Notes under the pieces: model-generated
What the model saw: the letters and a program-made list of their open reading frames with translations, nothing else
Database searches by the model: none
Told to the model about the DNA's origin: nothing
Source: Actinoplanes subtropicus
GTDB lineage: Bacteria; Actinomycetota; Actinomycetes; Mycobacteriales; Micromonosporaceae
Length of the DNA: 64,000 nt
Reading direction: 5' to 3'
Assembly (NCBI RefSeq): GCF_000721705.1
Contig: NZ_JOJL01000004.1
Span: 1-64,000 of the forward strand
In this document: positions 45,600 to 52,028 of the stretch, piece by piece
Layout of the letters: each line of letters opens with the position of its first letter
How positions within the stretch are numbered: the stretch's first letter is position 1
Program-made: the position numbers and the translations under genes

Positions 45600-46027
45600 G
45601 CGGTCTCCCTTTTCGAACTCTTCGAACTCTTCGAGCTTGTCGAGCTTGTCTGATTTGTCGGGCTTGTCGAGCGTGAAGAAGGCTGGGCGCGCCGCTCGCG
45701 CCGGGTGCGGTAGACCTCGGTCTCCAGCGCGTCCAGCCGGTGCTGCCAGCCGGCCGGCCCGGTCAGCCGGGTCAGCCAGCCGGCCAGCTCGGCGAGCGGG
45801 GCAGTGACCAACTCGTAGACCCGGCGGCGGCCGTCGGCGGTGTCGCGGACCAGCCCGGCCTCGCGCAGCACGCGCAGGTGCCGGCTGACCGCGGGCCGGC
45901 TGATCGCGAACCGGTCGGCGATCTGCCCGGCCGACAGCGGCTCGCCGCGCAGCATCAGCAGGATCTCCCGCCGCACCGGATCGGCGATCGCGCCGGCCAC
46001 CTCGTCCACGCCGGGAAGCGTAACCAA
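45596..46027 (-). CDS. ArsR-family regulator
   Basis: The 143-aa protein has the ArsR winged helix (IADPVRREILLMLRGEPLSA, GQIADRFAISRPAVSRHLRV, LREAGLVRDTADGRRRVYEL). No metal-binding Cys pair is seen, so a non-metal signal is likely. The C-terminal tail, including NQTSSTSSKSSKSSKRE, is a 9-bp-repeat-encoded run. The start is a TTG at 46027 in the GCGTAAC-N6-GTTACGC palindrome, so a later GTG may be used. It is followed by the SRPBCC gene with ATGA overlap. Confidence 0.85.
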   Translation of the reverse strand: MVTLPGVDEVAGAIADPVRREILLMLRGEPLSAGQIADRFAISRPAVSRHLRVLREAGLVRDTADGRRRVYELVTAPLAELAGWLTRLTGPAGWQHRLDALETEVYRTRRERRAQPSSRSTSPTNQTSSTSSKSSKSSKRETA

Positions 46028-46037
46028 CGTGTTACGC
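46018..46037. promoter_or_regulatory. Operator-like inverted repeat GCGTAAC-N6-GTTACGC
   Basis: GCGTAAC (46018-46024) and GTTACGC (46031-46037) are perfect inverted copies, with the possible TTG start of the ArsR gene in the centre. The site also lies near the start of the divergent AraC gene, so both may be controlled here. Confidence 0.6.
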
Positions 46038-46067
46038 GTCAGGCAACAGCCCGACTAGCATTGCCGC

Positions 46068-46880
46068 ATGCTGTTGGGGGTGCGCGACGCGCCGCCGGCC
46101 GGGACGCGGGTCGAACGAGCTCCGGCCGAGTCGCTCGCGGGCGCGCTCCTGGGCTACCGCGGCTACCGGGAGTCGGCCACGGTGCCAGCCGAGCGTTGGG
46201 AGACCCCGTCCGGGGAGGTCATCCTGGTCGTCGGCCTGGCGGATCCGTTCCTGGCCCAGGCGTACGCGGGCGCCGGGCGGCCGGCGCCGTTCGGTTCGTT
46301 CGTCGTGGGTCTGCACGAGCGGCCGGTGCACACCGTGTACGAGGGCCGGCAGATCGGCGTTCAGGTGCGCCTCAGCCCGCAGACCGCCGCCGTGCTCCTG
46401 GGCGTGGCGATGCACGAACTGACCAATCGGGTGGTCGGCCTGCGCGATCTGATCGGCGCCGAGGCCGGGCGGTGGCGGGCCGTGCTGGGGGCCGCGGAAG
46501 GCTGGGAGCAGCGATTCGCCGCGTTGGACGAGGTCCTCGGCGAGCGGCTGCGAAGGGCGGGCGGCCGGTCGCCGGCCGTGCGGCAAGCGTGGGCCTCGCT
46601 GCGCCGGGCCGGTGGCGCCGTGCGCATCGGCGACCTGGTCGCCGAGGCCGGCTGCAGTCACCGGCACCTGACCAGGCTGTTCCGCCGCGAGGTGGGGCTC
46701 ACCCCGAAGCGAGCGGCGCGCGTGTTGCGGTACGAGTCCGCGGCGCGGAGATTACGCGGTCATGCGGTTACTCCGGCGGTCGTCGCGGCCGAGTGCGGCT
46801 ACACCGACCAGGCGCACTTGACGCGCGAGTTCCGCCGGTTCTCCGGCATCACGCCGGGTCAATTTTCGACAAGACCCTGA
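46068..46880 (+). CDS. AraC-family regulator
   Basis: The 270-aa protein ends in an AraC DNA-binding domain (about 170-265: VRIGDLVAEAGCSHRHLTRL, FRREVGLTPKRAARVLRYES, VVAAECGYTDQAHLTREF). The N-terminal domain has LGVAMHELTNRVVGLRDLIG and AGRPAPFGSFVVGLHERP, as in many AraC regulators adjacent to VOC or SRPBCC genes. TAGCAT is 6 nt before ATG 46068, leaderless-like. It is followed 44 bp later by the VOC gene on the same strand. Confidence 0.85.
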   Translation: MLLGVRDAPPAGTRVERAPAESLAGALLGYRGYRESATVPAERWETPSGEVILVVGLADPFLAQAYAGAGRPAPFGSFVVGLHERPVHTVYEGRQIGVQVRLSPQTAAVLLGVAMHELTNRVVGLRDLIGAEAGRWRAVLGAAEGWEQRFAALDEVLGERLRRAGGRSPAVRQAWASLRRAGGAVRIGDLVAEAGCSHRHLTRLFRREVGLTPKRAARVLRYESAARRLRGHAVTPAVVAAECGYTDQAHLTREFRRFSGITPGQFSTRP

Positions 46881-46924
46881 CCGCCCGGTCCCGTTACCGT
46901 CCGGGGCCGAAGGGGGTGGTCGAG

Positions 46925-47401
46925 ATGTACGACCCGGCGAGGGGATATCCGGTCGTGGTGCCCTGCGTCCTGTACGACGATCCGGTGGCCGCGGCGGAGT
47001 GGCTCACGACTGTTCTACTGATGCGGCCGGTGGTCCGCGCGGCGCTGCCGGACGGCTGGGTCGGGCACGTCGAGCTCGCGCGCGGCGGATCCATCGTCCT
47101 GCTGGCCCGTAAGGGCGGTATGTTCGCCGGCTCCACCAGCGTGACCCAGGTGTTCGTGGACGATGTCGTGGCCGCCTGCGGACGGGCCGCCGAGGCCGGC
47201 GGTACGGTGCTCGAAGAACCGCGAGAACGACCGTGGGGTGTGCGCGAAGCCGTTCTGGCCGACCCCGAGGGGCAGACGTGGGTGGTTTGCGAGCACCTCC
47301 GGGACACCGACCCGGCCGACTGGTACGGCACCGTTTGGGCCGGCTATTTCCCGTACGGCGGAAGTGGTTTTCCGAAAGTGACCGGCACGCCGGGGGAGTA
47401 G
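46925..47401 (+). CDS. VOC/glyoxalase-fold protein
   Basis: The 158-aa protein has the vicinal-oxygen-chelate pattern: VPCVLYDDPVAAAEWLTTVL, VGHVELARGGSIVLLARKGG, VTQVFVDDVVAACGRAAEAG, and EEPRERPWGVREAVLADPEG. Metal ligands His and Glu may be in VGHVELA and WVVCEHL. It probably depends on the upstream AraC regulator. The last 58 bp overlap the 3' end of the DUF2071 gene on the other strand. Confidence 0.85.
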   Translation: MYDPARGYPVVVPCVLYDDPVAAAEWLTTVLLMRPVVRAALPDGWVGHVELARGGSIVLLARKGGMFAGSTSVTQVFVDDVVAACGRAAEAGGTVLEEPRERPWGVREAVLADPEGQTWVVCEHLRDTDPADWYGTVWAGYFPYGGSGFPKVTGTPGE

Positions 47402-48084
47402 AGGACGCTGACCGGCGGCTCGGTGAAGCGCGGCAGGCCGGTGGCCGGAATCAGGGAGTCGTCGAGGGAGAGCAGCTCGGCGCGGTGCAGTGGCCATTGT
47501 GGATGCTCGTTGGGGAGGTGGATCGTGCGGCCCCAGGCGCGCGTGTGCAGGCCCCATCGGGCGGTGACGAAATGCTCCAGCGGGGTCGGTTCCGCAATGG
47601 TGTCGCCGACGCGCACGGAAAGCGACGAGGCGGCGCCGCGCGGGCCCGGCCAGCGGCGCCGGGACGTGTAGGTGAGGACGTTTCCCGCGCGGTTCATCCG
47701 CATCCGCGCCCACATGTACGGCAATTGCAGCCACGCCCGGGCGGTGAGGACCGGCAGCAGGCGCTCGGCGTCCAGCGACAGGAAGACGACGGCGCGGTGG
47801 CCGTTCTCGTCGACGCTGTAGAGGCGCACATTGGTCTCGTGGAACGTGCCGAGATACGGCACGCCGGGGCCGCTCAGGAAGCCGACCCCCACCATCCGGA
47901 AGGCGATCAGGCCGACGTACGTGACGCCGTCGAGCACGTCGGGCCGGCACCCGGCCGGCAGCAGCGGGGCGACCAGCGCCGGGTCGGCCGGCCAGTGCAG
48001 GAAGGTCAGGTCGGTCCAGCGCTGCACCAGCAGGGACCGGCGCACCGAGCGCGGCGTGGTGGGGGTGATCTCTTCGACCCGCAT
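47344..48084 (-). CDS. DUF2071 (YqjF-like) protein
   Basis: The 246-aa protein starts MRVEEITPTTPRSVRRSLLV and has the YqjF pattern: QRWTDLTFLHWPADPALVAP, LLPAGCRPDVLDGVTYVGLI, PYLGTFHETNVRLYSVDENG and GVVFLSLDAER-like VVFLSLDAERLLPVL. The function is unknown. It follows the phosphotransferase gene by 22 bp. Its 3' end overlaps the VOC gene by 58 bp, convergently. Confidence 0.85.
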   Translation of the reverse strand: MRVEEITPTTPRSVRRSLLVQRWTDLTFLHWPADPALVAPLLPAGCRPDVLDGVTYVGLIAFRMVGVGFLSGPGVPYLGTFHETNVRLYSVDENGHRAVVFLSLDAERLLPVLTARAWLQLPYMWARMRMNRAGNVLTYTSRRRWPGPRGAASSLSVRVGDTIAEPTPLEHFVTARWGLHTRAWGRTIHLPNEHPQWPLHRAELLSLDDSLIPATGLPRFTEPPVSVLYSPGVPVTFGKPLPPYGK

Positions 48085-48106
48085 GGCACGAAGTTACGCC
48101 CTTCGG

Positions 48107-48865
48107 TCACGGGCCGAGATCCCAGAGCAGGCGGTAGTACGCGATCCGCTCCGGGTCCGGGTCGATGCCGTACGTGGCGAAGAACAGCGGCTCCCAGCCG
48201 GGCCCGTAGTTCCAGTCCAGGCTCCACGAGCCGACGGCCAGGTCGGCCCAGCGGTCGGCGACGCCCATCGTGGCCAGGTCGACGTGGCCGGACCAGCGGC
48301 CGTCGTCGCCGATCAGGGTGTTCGGGGCACACGGGTCGCCGTGGCAGACGACCAGCCGGTCGATCGGCGGGGGCGTGGTGGCCCGCCGCCAGGCCTCCTC
48401 GATCGGGAGGTCGCGGTGGATCGGGTCGGCGCCGCTGAGGTCGCGGGGGCTCAGCGAGAGGCGGTGCTCGACGCCCCAGTCGAAGGGACATTCGTCGAGC
48501 GGGAGCGTCTCGTGGAGCTTTTTCAGCCCGTACGCGATCGCTTGGACCGCTTTTTCGGGGTTTTTCCGCCAGAAAGGGTCGACGGCCGAGCGGCCCGGGA
48601 GCGCCTCGGTGATGAGCCAGAAGCCGGTGTCGTCCTCGCCCTCGCCGACCACCCGGGGGACGGGGGTGTAGCGGGCGGCCCAGCGCAGGCGCTCCGCCTC
48701 CTGGCGCAGGGGGAGGCCGCTGCCCGCGGGGGCAAATTTCATGAAAAGTCCGGCGATCTCGTAGGTCAGACCGCCGAGTTGATTGATCCAGACCTGGCGA
48801 AGCGGGCGACCGGCGGCCACCCGGGAAACGGCGGCCGGAACGGGGGACGGCGAAGGCGGCTGCAC
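48107..48865 (-). CDS. Aminoglycoside phosphotransferase-like (APH) protein
   Basis: The 252-aa protein from GTG 48865 has APH motifs: AARYTPVPRVVGEGEDDTGF, WLITEALPGRSAVDPFW, LVVCHGDPCAPNTLIGDDGR (catalytic Asp and Asn) and HVDLATMGVADRWADLAVG. It belongs to the APH(3')-type family, which phosphorylates aminoglycosides, though many relatives have other substrates. An upstream TTG or GTG would add 3-6 residues. It is the first gene of the APH-DUF2071 unit and divergent from the HAD gene. Confidence 0.85.
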   Translation of the reverse strand: MQPPSPSPVPAAVSRVAAGRPLRQVWINQLGGLTYEIAGLFMKFAPAGSGLPLRQEAERLRWAARYTPVPRVVGEGEDDTGFWLITEALPGRSAVDPFWRKNPEKAVQAIAYGLKKLHETLPLDECPFDWGVEHRLSLSPRDLSGADPIHRDLPIEEAWRRATTPPPIDRLVVCHGDPCAPNTLIGDDGRWSGHVDLATMGVADRWADLAVGSWSLDWNYGPGWEPLFFATYGIDPDPERIAYYRLLWDLGP

Positions 48866-48935
48866 GATGAGCAACTCTGCCACTTGCGTCACAGGCCGCC
48901 CCGGAGACCCGACCGGCCGGGGAGAATTGGCGGTG

Positions 48936-49622
48936 ATGAACGCACAACATCCCGCCGCGGTGCTCTTCGACATGGACGGCACGCTGGTGGACAGCGAGAA
49001 GGTCTGGGAGATCGCCCTGCACGAGCTCGCCGCCTGGGCCGGCGGCACGCTCTCGCCGGAGGCCCGTGCCGCGATGGTCGGCGGCAGCATGGCCACCAGC
49101 ATGCGGATCTTCCGGGAGGATCTGGGCCAGCCCGACCGTCCCGAGGAGCCCGACGTCGAGTGGCTGACCACCCGGGTGTTCAACCTGTTCCGCGAGGGCC
49201 TGGTCTGGCGGCCGGGCGCCGCCGAGCTGCTGCGCGCGGTGCGGCTGGCCGGCCTGCCCACCGCGCTGGTCACCTCGACCGGCCGGCAGCTGGTCGAGGC
49301 CGCGCTCGACACGCTGGGCCGGGAGAACTTCGACGTCGTGGTCTGCGGCGACGAGGTCGGCATGCCCAAACCCGACCCGGAGCCGTATCGGACGGCCGCC
49401 ACCCTGCTCGGCGTCCGGATCGAGGACTGCGTCGCGATCGAGGACTCGCCGACCGGCGTGGCCAGCGCGGTCGCCTCGGGGGCGGTCGTGCTGGCCGTGC
49501 CGGCCGAGCTGGAGCTGCCGCCGACCGACGGGGTCCATCTGCGCCGCTCGCTGGTCGGGGTGGACCCCACCTACCTGGCCAATCTATTGATCACTCAGCG
49601 GCTATTGCCGTCAGAACGTTGA
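48936..49622 (+). CDS. HAD-family phosphatase (beta-phosphoglucomutase-like)
   Basis: The 228-aa protein has HAD motifs I-IV: VLFDMDGTLVDSEKVW, LPTALVTSTGRQLVEA, KPDPEPYRTAATLL, and CVAIEDSPTGVASAVASGAV. This fits the beta-PGM/phosphatase subclass. The substrate is likely a small phospho-sugar or nucleotide, but nothing decides it. GGGGAGAATTGGCG precedes GTG 48933 and ATG 48936. Its last 32 bp overlap an FtsX remnant on the other strand. Confidence 0.9.
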   Translation: MNAQHPAAVLFDMDGTLVDSEKVWEIALHELAAWAGGTLSPEARAAMVGGSMATSMRIFREDLGQPDRPEEPDVEWLTTRVFNLFREGLVWRPGAAELLRAVRLAGLPTALVTSTGRQLVEAALDTLGRENFDVVVCGDEVGMPKPDPEPYRTAATLLGVRIEDCVAIEDSPTGVASAVASGAVVLAVPAELELPPTDGVHLRRSLVGVDPTYLANLLITQRLLPSER

Positions 49623-49805
49623 TCCGCGCCGCCCGGATCGAGGGCAGCACCGCGGCGAGGACCCCGACCAGGGCGGCCAGCACCAGGTAGAGAGCCATCC
49701 CGCCGCACGGCACACCAGCTTGTCGATGCCGTCGCCGTGCAGGGCGTGCACCACCGCGGTGCCCAGCCCGGCGCCGACGGCGCGTGCCGCCGTCGTGCTG
49801 TTCAT
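49591..49805 (-). pseudogene. FtsX-type ABC permease C-terminal remnant
   Basis: On the minus strand the frame starts MNSTTAARAVGAGLGTAVVH and continues ALHGDGIDKLV, then shifts by one base (a missing G near GTGTGCCGTGC), after which the adjacent frame reads ALYLVLAALVGVLAAVLPSI, RAARINVLTAIAAE and a stop. These are the last about 70 residues of an FtsX-like permease. The rest of that gene, normally near 850 aa, is missing. It overlaps the 3' end of the HAD gene and cannot work. Confidence 0.75.
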
Positions 49806-49826
49806 CGCTCGCTGCCCCTTTGTGGT

Positions 49827-49850
49827 CCGGCCGGGCATGCGCCCGGCCGG
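49827..49850. terminator. Hairpin CCGGCCGGGC-ATGC-GCCCGGCCGG
   Basis: Perfect 10-bp stem with a 4-nt loop, just upstream of the FtsX remnant's start. Without a T-run it may be an attenuator or the remains of a terminator. Confidence 0.5.
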
Positions 49851-49944
49851 CAGGGACCAGTGTTTCGGCCGTACGGGCGCGGGACGTCCGTCCGAGGTCG
49901 GAGGCAGACGCGGAGATTTCGGTACGGGGATAGCCCCACCCGGC

Positions 49945-49962
49945 CTCAGGGACGACCCTGAG
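49945..49962. promoter_or_regulatory. Inverted repeat CTCAGGG-N4-CCCTGAG
   Basis: A perfect 7-bp palindromic pair with 4-nt spacer, 15 bp upstream of the -35 box of the RHH gene. Likely a regulator binding site for the RHH-DUF4097 operon or the lost ABC genes. Confidence 0.45.
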
Positions 49963-49977
49963 ATGTCACCGTGACGC

Positions 49978-50006
49978 TTGACTGACGTCATCGATGACGT
50001 CATAGT
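49978..50006 (+). promoter_or_regulatory. Promoter with palindromic operator, leaderless
   Basis: TTGACT (49978-49983) and CATAGT (50001-50006) are spaced 17 bp apart. The spacer region holds the palindrome TGACGTCATCGATGACGTCA (49983-50002). The start codon lies 6 nt after the -10 box, so transcription probably begins at or one base before the ATG. Confidence 0.65.
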
Positions 50007-50012
50007 GGTGGC

Positions 50013-50519
50013 ATGGACCTGACGCCCTACCTCGAGACCCTCCGGGCCGACCTGGCCGCCGCCGCGGCGCCCGGTGGGCCGGAGACCACGCGCGCCGCCG
50101 AGATGCTCGGTCACGCGCTGGAGTCGTCGGCCCGGCTGGCGCTGCTCGAGGCGCTCTCCGACGCGGCCGCCGAGATCACCACCCGGCTCTCCGACGCCAC
50201 CGTCGAGGTGCGCCTCCGCGGCCGCTCGGCCGACCTGGTGGTCACCGAGGTCGACGAGCCGGTTTCGGTCGAGCCGGCCGCGCCCGCCGTGCCGCCGGCG
50301 GTCGACGGGGGCGACCTGACCCGGCTCACCCTGCGCATGCCCGAGGCGCTCAAGACCCACGTCGAGCAGATCGCCGCGGCCGAGGGCATCTCCGTCAACG
50401 CGTGGCTGGTCCGCGCGGTCACCGCGGCGGTCAGCTACCCGCCGCTTCCCCCCACCCCGCCGCCGACGCCTCCGAAAGGTCGTCCCGGCAAGCAGATCAA
50501 GGGCTACTTCCAGGCATAA
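50013..50519 (+). CDS. Ribbon-helix-helix (Arc/HicB-like) regulator
   Basis: The 168-aa protein has an N-terminal helical domain (about 1-70), a linker and a C-terminal RHH motif (LTRLTLRMPEALKTHVEQIA, AAEGISVNAWLVRAVTAAV). RHH proteins bind palindromes as dimers. The palindrome in its promoter, TGACGTCATCGATGACGTCA, is a natural target, and its own gene is the first downstream. It is followed 11 bp later by DUF4097. A HicB-type antitoxin role is possible, but no HicA toxin is seen. Confidence 0.8.
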   Translation: MDLTPYLETLRADLAAAAAPGGPETTRAAEMLGHALESSARLALLEALSDAAAEITTRLSDATVEVRLRGRSADLVVTEVDEPVSVEPAAPAVPPAVDGGDLTRLTLRMPEALKTHVEQIAAAEGISVNAWLVRAVTAAVSYPPLPPTPPPTPPKGRPGKQIKGYFQA

Positions 50520-50530
50520 AGGAGATCATC

Positions 50531-51346
50531 ATGTACGAGTTCGACCGCTCCACCCCCGTCACGGTCGTGCTGCGCGCGCACGGCGGCGCCGTCGAGATCG
50601 TGGCCGAGGAGCGCCTCACCGCGTCGGTCGACGTCCAGCCGATGGGCGGCAACGGGGCCGACGCCGCACAGCACACCCGGGTCCTGCTGGAGGACGACAC
50701 GCTGCTCGTCCAGGTGCCCGGCGCCGAGGCCTGGTCCTGGCGGCGCAGCCCGAAACTGCGGATCACCGTACGGGTCCCGGCCGGCAGCTCGCTGGCCGGC
50801 AAGACCGCCTCGGCCGACGTGCGGGCGCTGGGCGTCTTCGGCGACGTGCGGCTCGACGTGGCCTCCGCCGACGTCGAGCTGGGTTCGGCGACCGGGGACG
50901 TCTCGCTGGAGGCGGCCAGCGGCGACCTGACCGTGGGACAGGTCGGCGGCTCGCTGCGGGCCAAGTCGTCCTCGGGCGACCTGCGCATCGGTGACGTCAC
51001 CCATGACGTCAACGCCGAGTCGGCGAGCGGCAACATCCGCACCGGCACGGTCGGCGGCTCGGCCCGCGCCCACACCGCGAGCGGCGACATCGAGATCGGC
51101 TCGCTCCGCCAGGGCACGGCCGACATCCGCTCCGCCTCCGGCGACATCACGGTCGGCGTGGCGGCCGGCTCCGCGGTCTGGATGGACGTGAACACCAGCT
51201 CCGGCAAGTCCATCACCGACCTGACCGCCCGCGGCGAGACCCCGCCCACCGACACCCCCGCCGAGCTGGAACTGCGCGTCCGCACCGCGAGTGGCGACAT
51301 CCGCGTCCACCGGGCCGCGTCCGCCCGCCCCGCCGCGGCCGCCTGA
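50531..51346 (+). CDS. DUF4097 beta-repeat protein
   Basis: The 271-aa protein has repeated SGD-containing strands (ATGDVSLEAASGDLTVGQVG, KSSSGDLRIGDVTHDVNAES, TASGDIEIGSLRQGTADIRS), the right-handed beta-helix pattern of DUF4097. It is cytoplasmic, as no signal peptide is found. AAAGGAGATCATC precedes ATG 50531. A second copy of the palindrome, TGACGTCACCCATGACGTCA, lies inside the gene (50992-51011). Function unknown. Confidence 0.85.
   Translation: MYEFDRSTPVTVVLRAHGGAVEIVAEERLTASVDVQPMGGNGADAAQHTRVLLEDDTLLVQVPGAEAWSWRRSPKLRITVRVPAGSSLAGKTASADVRALGVFGDVRLDVASADVELGSATGDVSLEAASGDLTVGQVGGSLRAKSSSGDLRIGDVTHDVNAESASGNIRTGTVGGSARAHTASGDIEIGSLRQGTADIRSASGDITVGVAAGSAVWMDVNTSSGKSITDLTARGETPPTDTPAELELRVRTASGDIRVHRAASARPAAAA
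50992..51011. promoter_or_regulatory. Second operator-like palindrome inside DUF4097
   Basis: TGACGTCACCCATGACGTCA matches the promoter palindrome at 18 of 20 positions. It lies in codons GDVTHDV of DUF4097 and could be an auxiliary site for looping. Confidence 0.4.
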
Positions 51347-51444
51347 TGTTACCGCTGTTCAGCCGGCTGATGCTGCCGGCGTTCAGCCGGCTGCTGATCC
51401 TGCACCTGCGTATCCAGGCCACTGCCATGAAAGAGGGTTCCTGA
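51346..51444 (+). CDS. Possible 32-aa peptide, TGATG-coupled
   Basis: ATG 51346 overlaps the DUF4097 stop as TGATG, and the frame stops at 51442-51444. The product has two LPxFSRL repeats (MLPLFSRLMLPAFSRLL) and a basic tail. It could be a real coupled peptide or a translated remnant; the only evidence is overlap. Confidence 0.35.
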   Translation: MLPLFSRLMLPAFSRLLILHLRIQATAMKEGS

Positions 51445-51593
51445 TGCAACCCGACCAAGTCCTCGGCCTCGAGTTGTGCGCCCGGCGCGTGCGCCAGCAC
51501 CTCCCGGCCGAAACCCACACCCGCGCCGGCCGGCGCACCCCGCCGGAGTGGCCCCGGAACCGAGGCCCGACCGCCGACCCCCGGCGTCGCTGA
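51444..51593 (+). CDS. Possible 49-aa Arg-rich peptide, TGATG-coupled
   Basis: ATG 51444 overlaps the previous stop as TGATG and has GAGGGTTCCTG upstream. The product starts MQPDQVLGLELCARRVRQHL and is Arg- and Pro-rich, with no known domain. A strong hairpin follows, so it is probably the last translated piece of the operon. Confidence 0.4.
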   Translation: MQPDQVLGLELCARRVRQHLPAETHTRAGRRTPPEWPRNRGPTADPRRR

Positions 51594-51602
51594 CGGCGCC
51601 AT

Positions 51603-51639
51603 CGGCGAAAGCCCGGTGCACCCCACCGGGCTTTCGCCG
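51603..51639. terminator. Perfect 16-bp hairpin terminator
   Basis: CGGCGAAAGCCCGGTG (51603-51618) pairs with CACCGGGCTTTCGCCG (51624-51639) over 16 bp with a 5-nt loop. It lies between the convergent ends of the RHH-DUF4097 operon and the CHAT operon. No T-run, but the stem is long. Confidence 0.75.
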
Positions 51640-51698
51640 TGCGCGCGTGACGCGTCCGGAACGAGGCGCCGAATTCCCGCCCGGCTTCGGGCCGGCAA

Positions 51699-52025
51699 CT
51701 AACGCTGCGGCCCGTCGCTCATCGGCGCCCCGGCGTCCAGGTCGCCGAGATCGGCTGCCCCCATCACGGCTGCCGTCTTCTTCCGGCCGTTGAGAGCCAG
51801 GAACAGCAGGAAGAACGCGGCGAGCCCGGCCAGCAGCCCGATCGAGTACCACCCGAAGGCGTCGCCCTGGTGCGGGTCGAACAGGCCGGTCACCGCGGCG
51901 CCGCCGATGGCGCCGACCACGGTCGCGATGTCGGTCACGGCCGTCTTCCTGGTCCGCACCAGACTTCGGTACGTGAGGTAGCCGACCGTGACGCCGAAGC
52001 AGCAGGCGCCCACCGACATGACCAT
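51699..52025 (-). CDS. Small two-helix membrane protein of the CHAT operon
   Basis: The 108-aa protein starts MVMSVGACCFGVTVGYLTYR and has hydrophobic segments at about 1-18, 32-48 (IATVVGAIGGAAVTGLF) and 60-80 (WYSIGLLAGLAAFFLLFLAL). It ends in a charged tail (NGRKKTAAVMGAADLGDL). It is 3 bp downstream of the second CHAT gene. No family is recognised. Its small size and helices make a membrane effector or anchor possible, but this is inference. Confidence 0.75.
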   Translation of the reverse strand: MVMSVGACCFGVTVGYLTYRSLVRTRKTAVTDIATVVGAIGGAAVTGLFDPHQGDAFGWYSIGLLAGLAAFFLLFLALNGRKKTAAVMGAADLGDLDAGAPMSDGPQR

Positions 52026-52028
52026 GAG

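Noticed and set aside
50013..50519. HicAB toxin-antitoxin pair
   Set aside because: The RHH protein is HicB-like in part, but there is no HicA toxin on either side.
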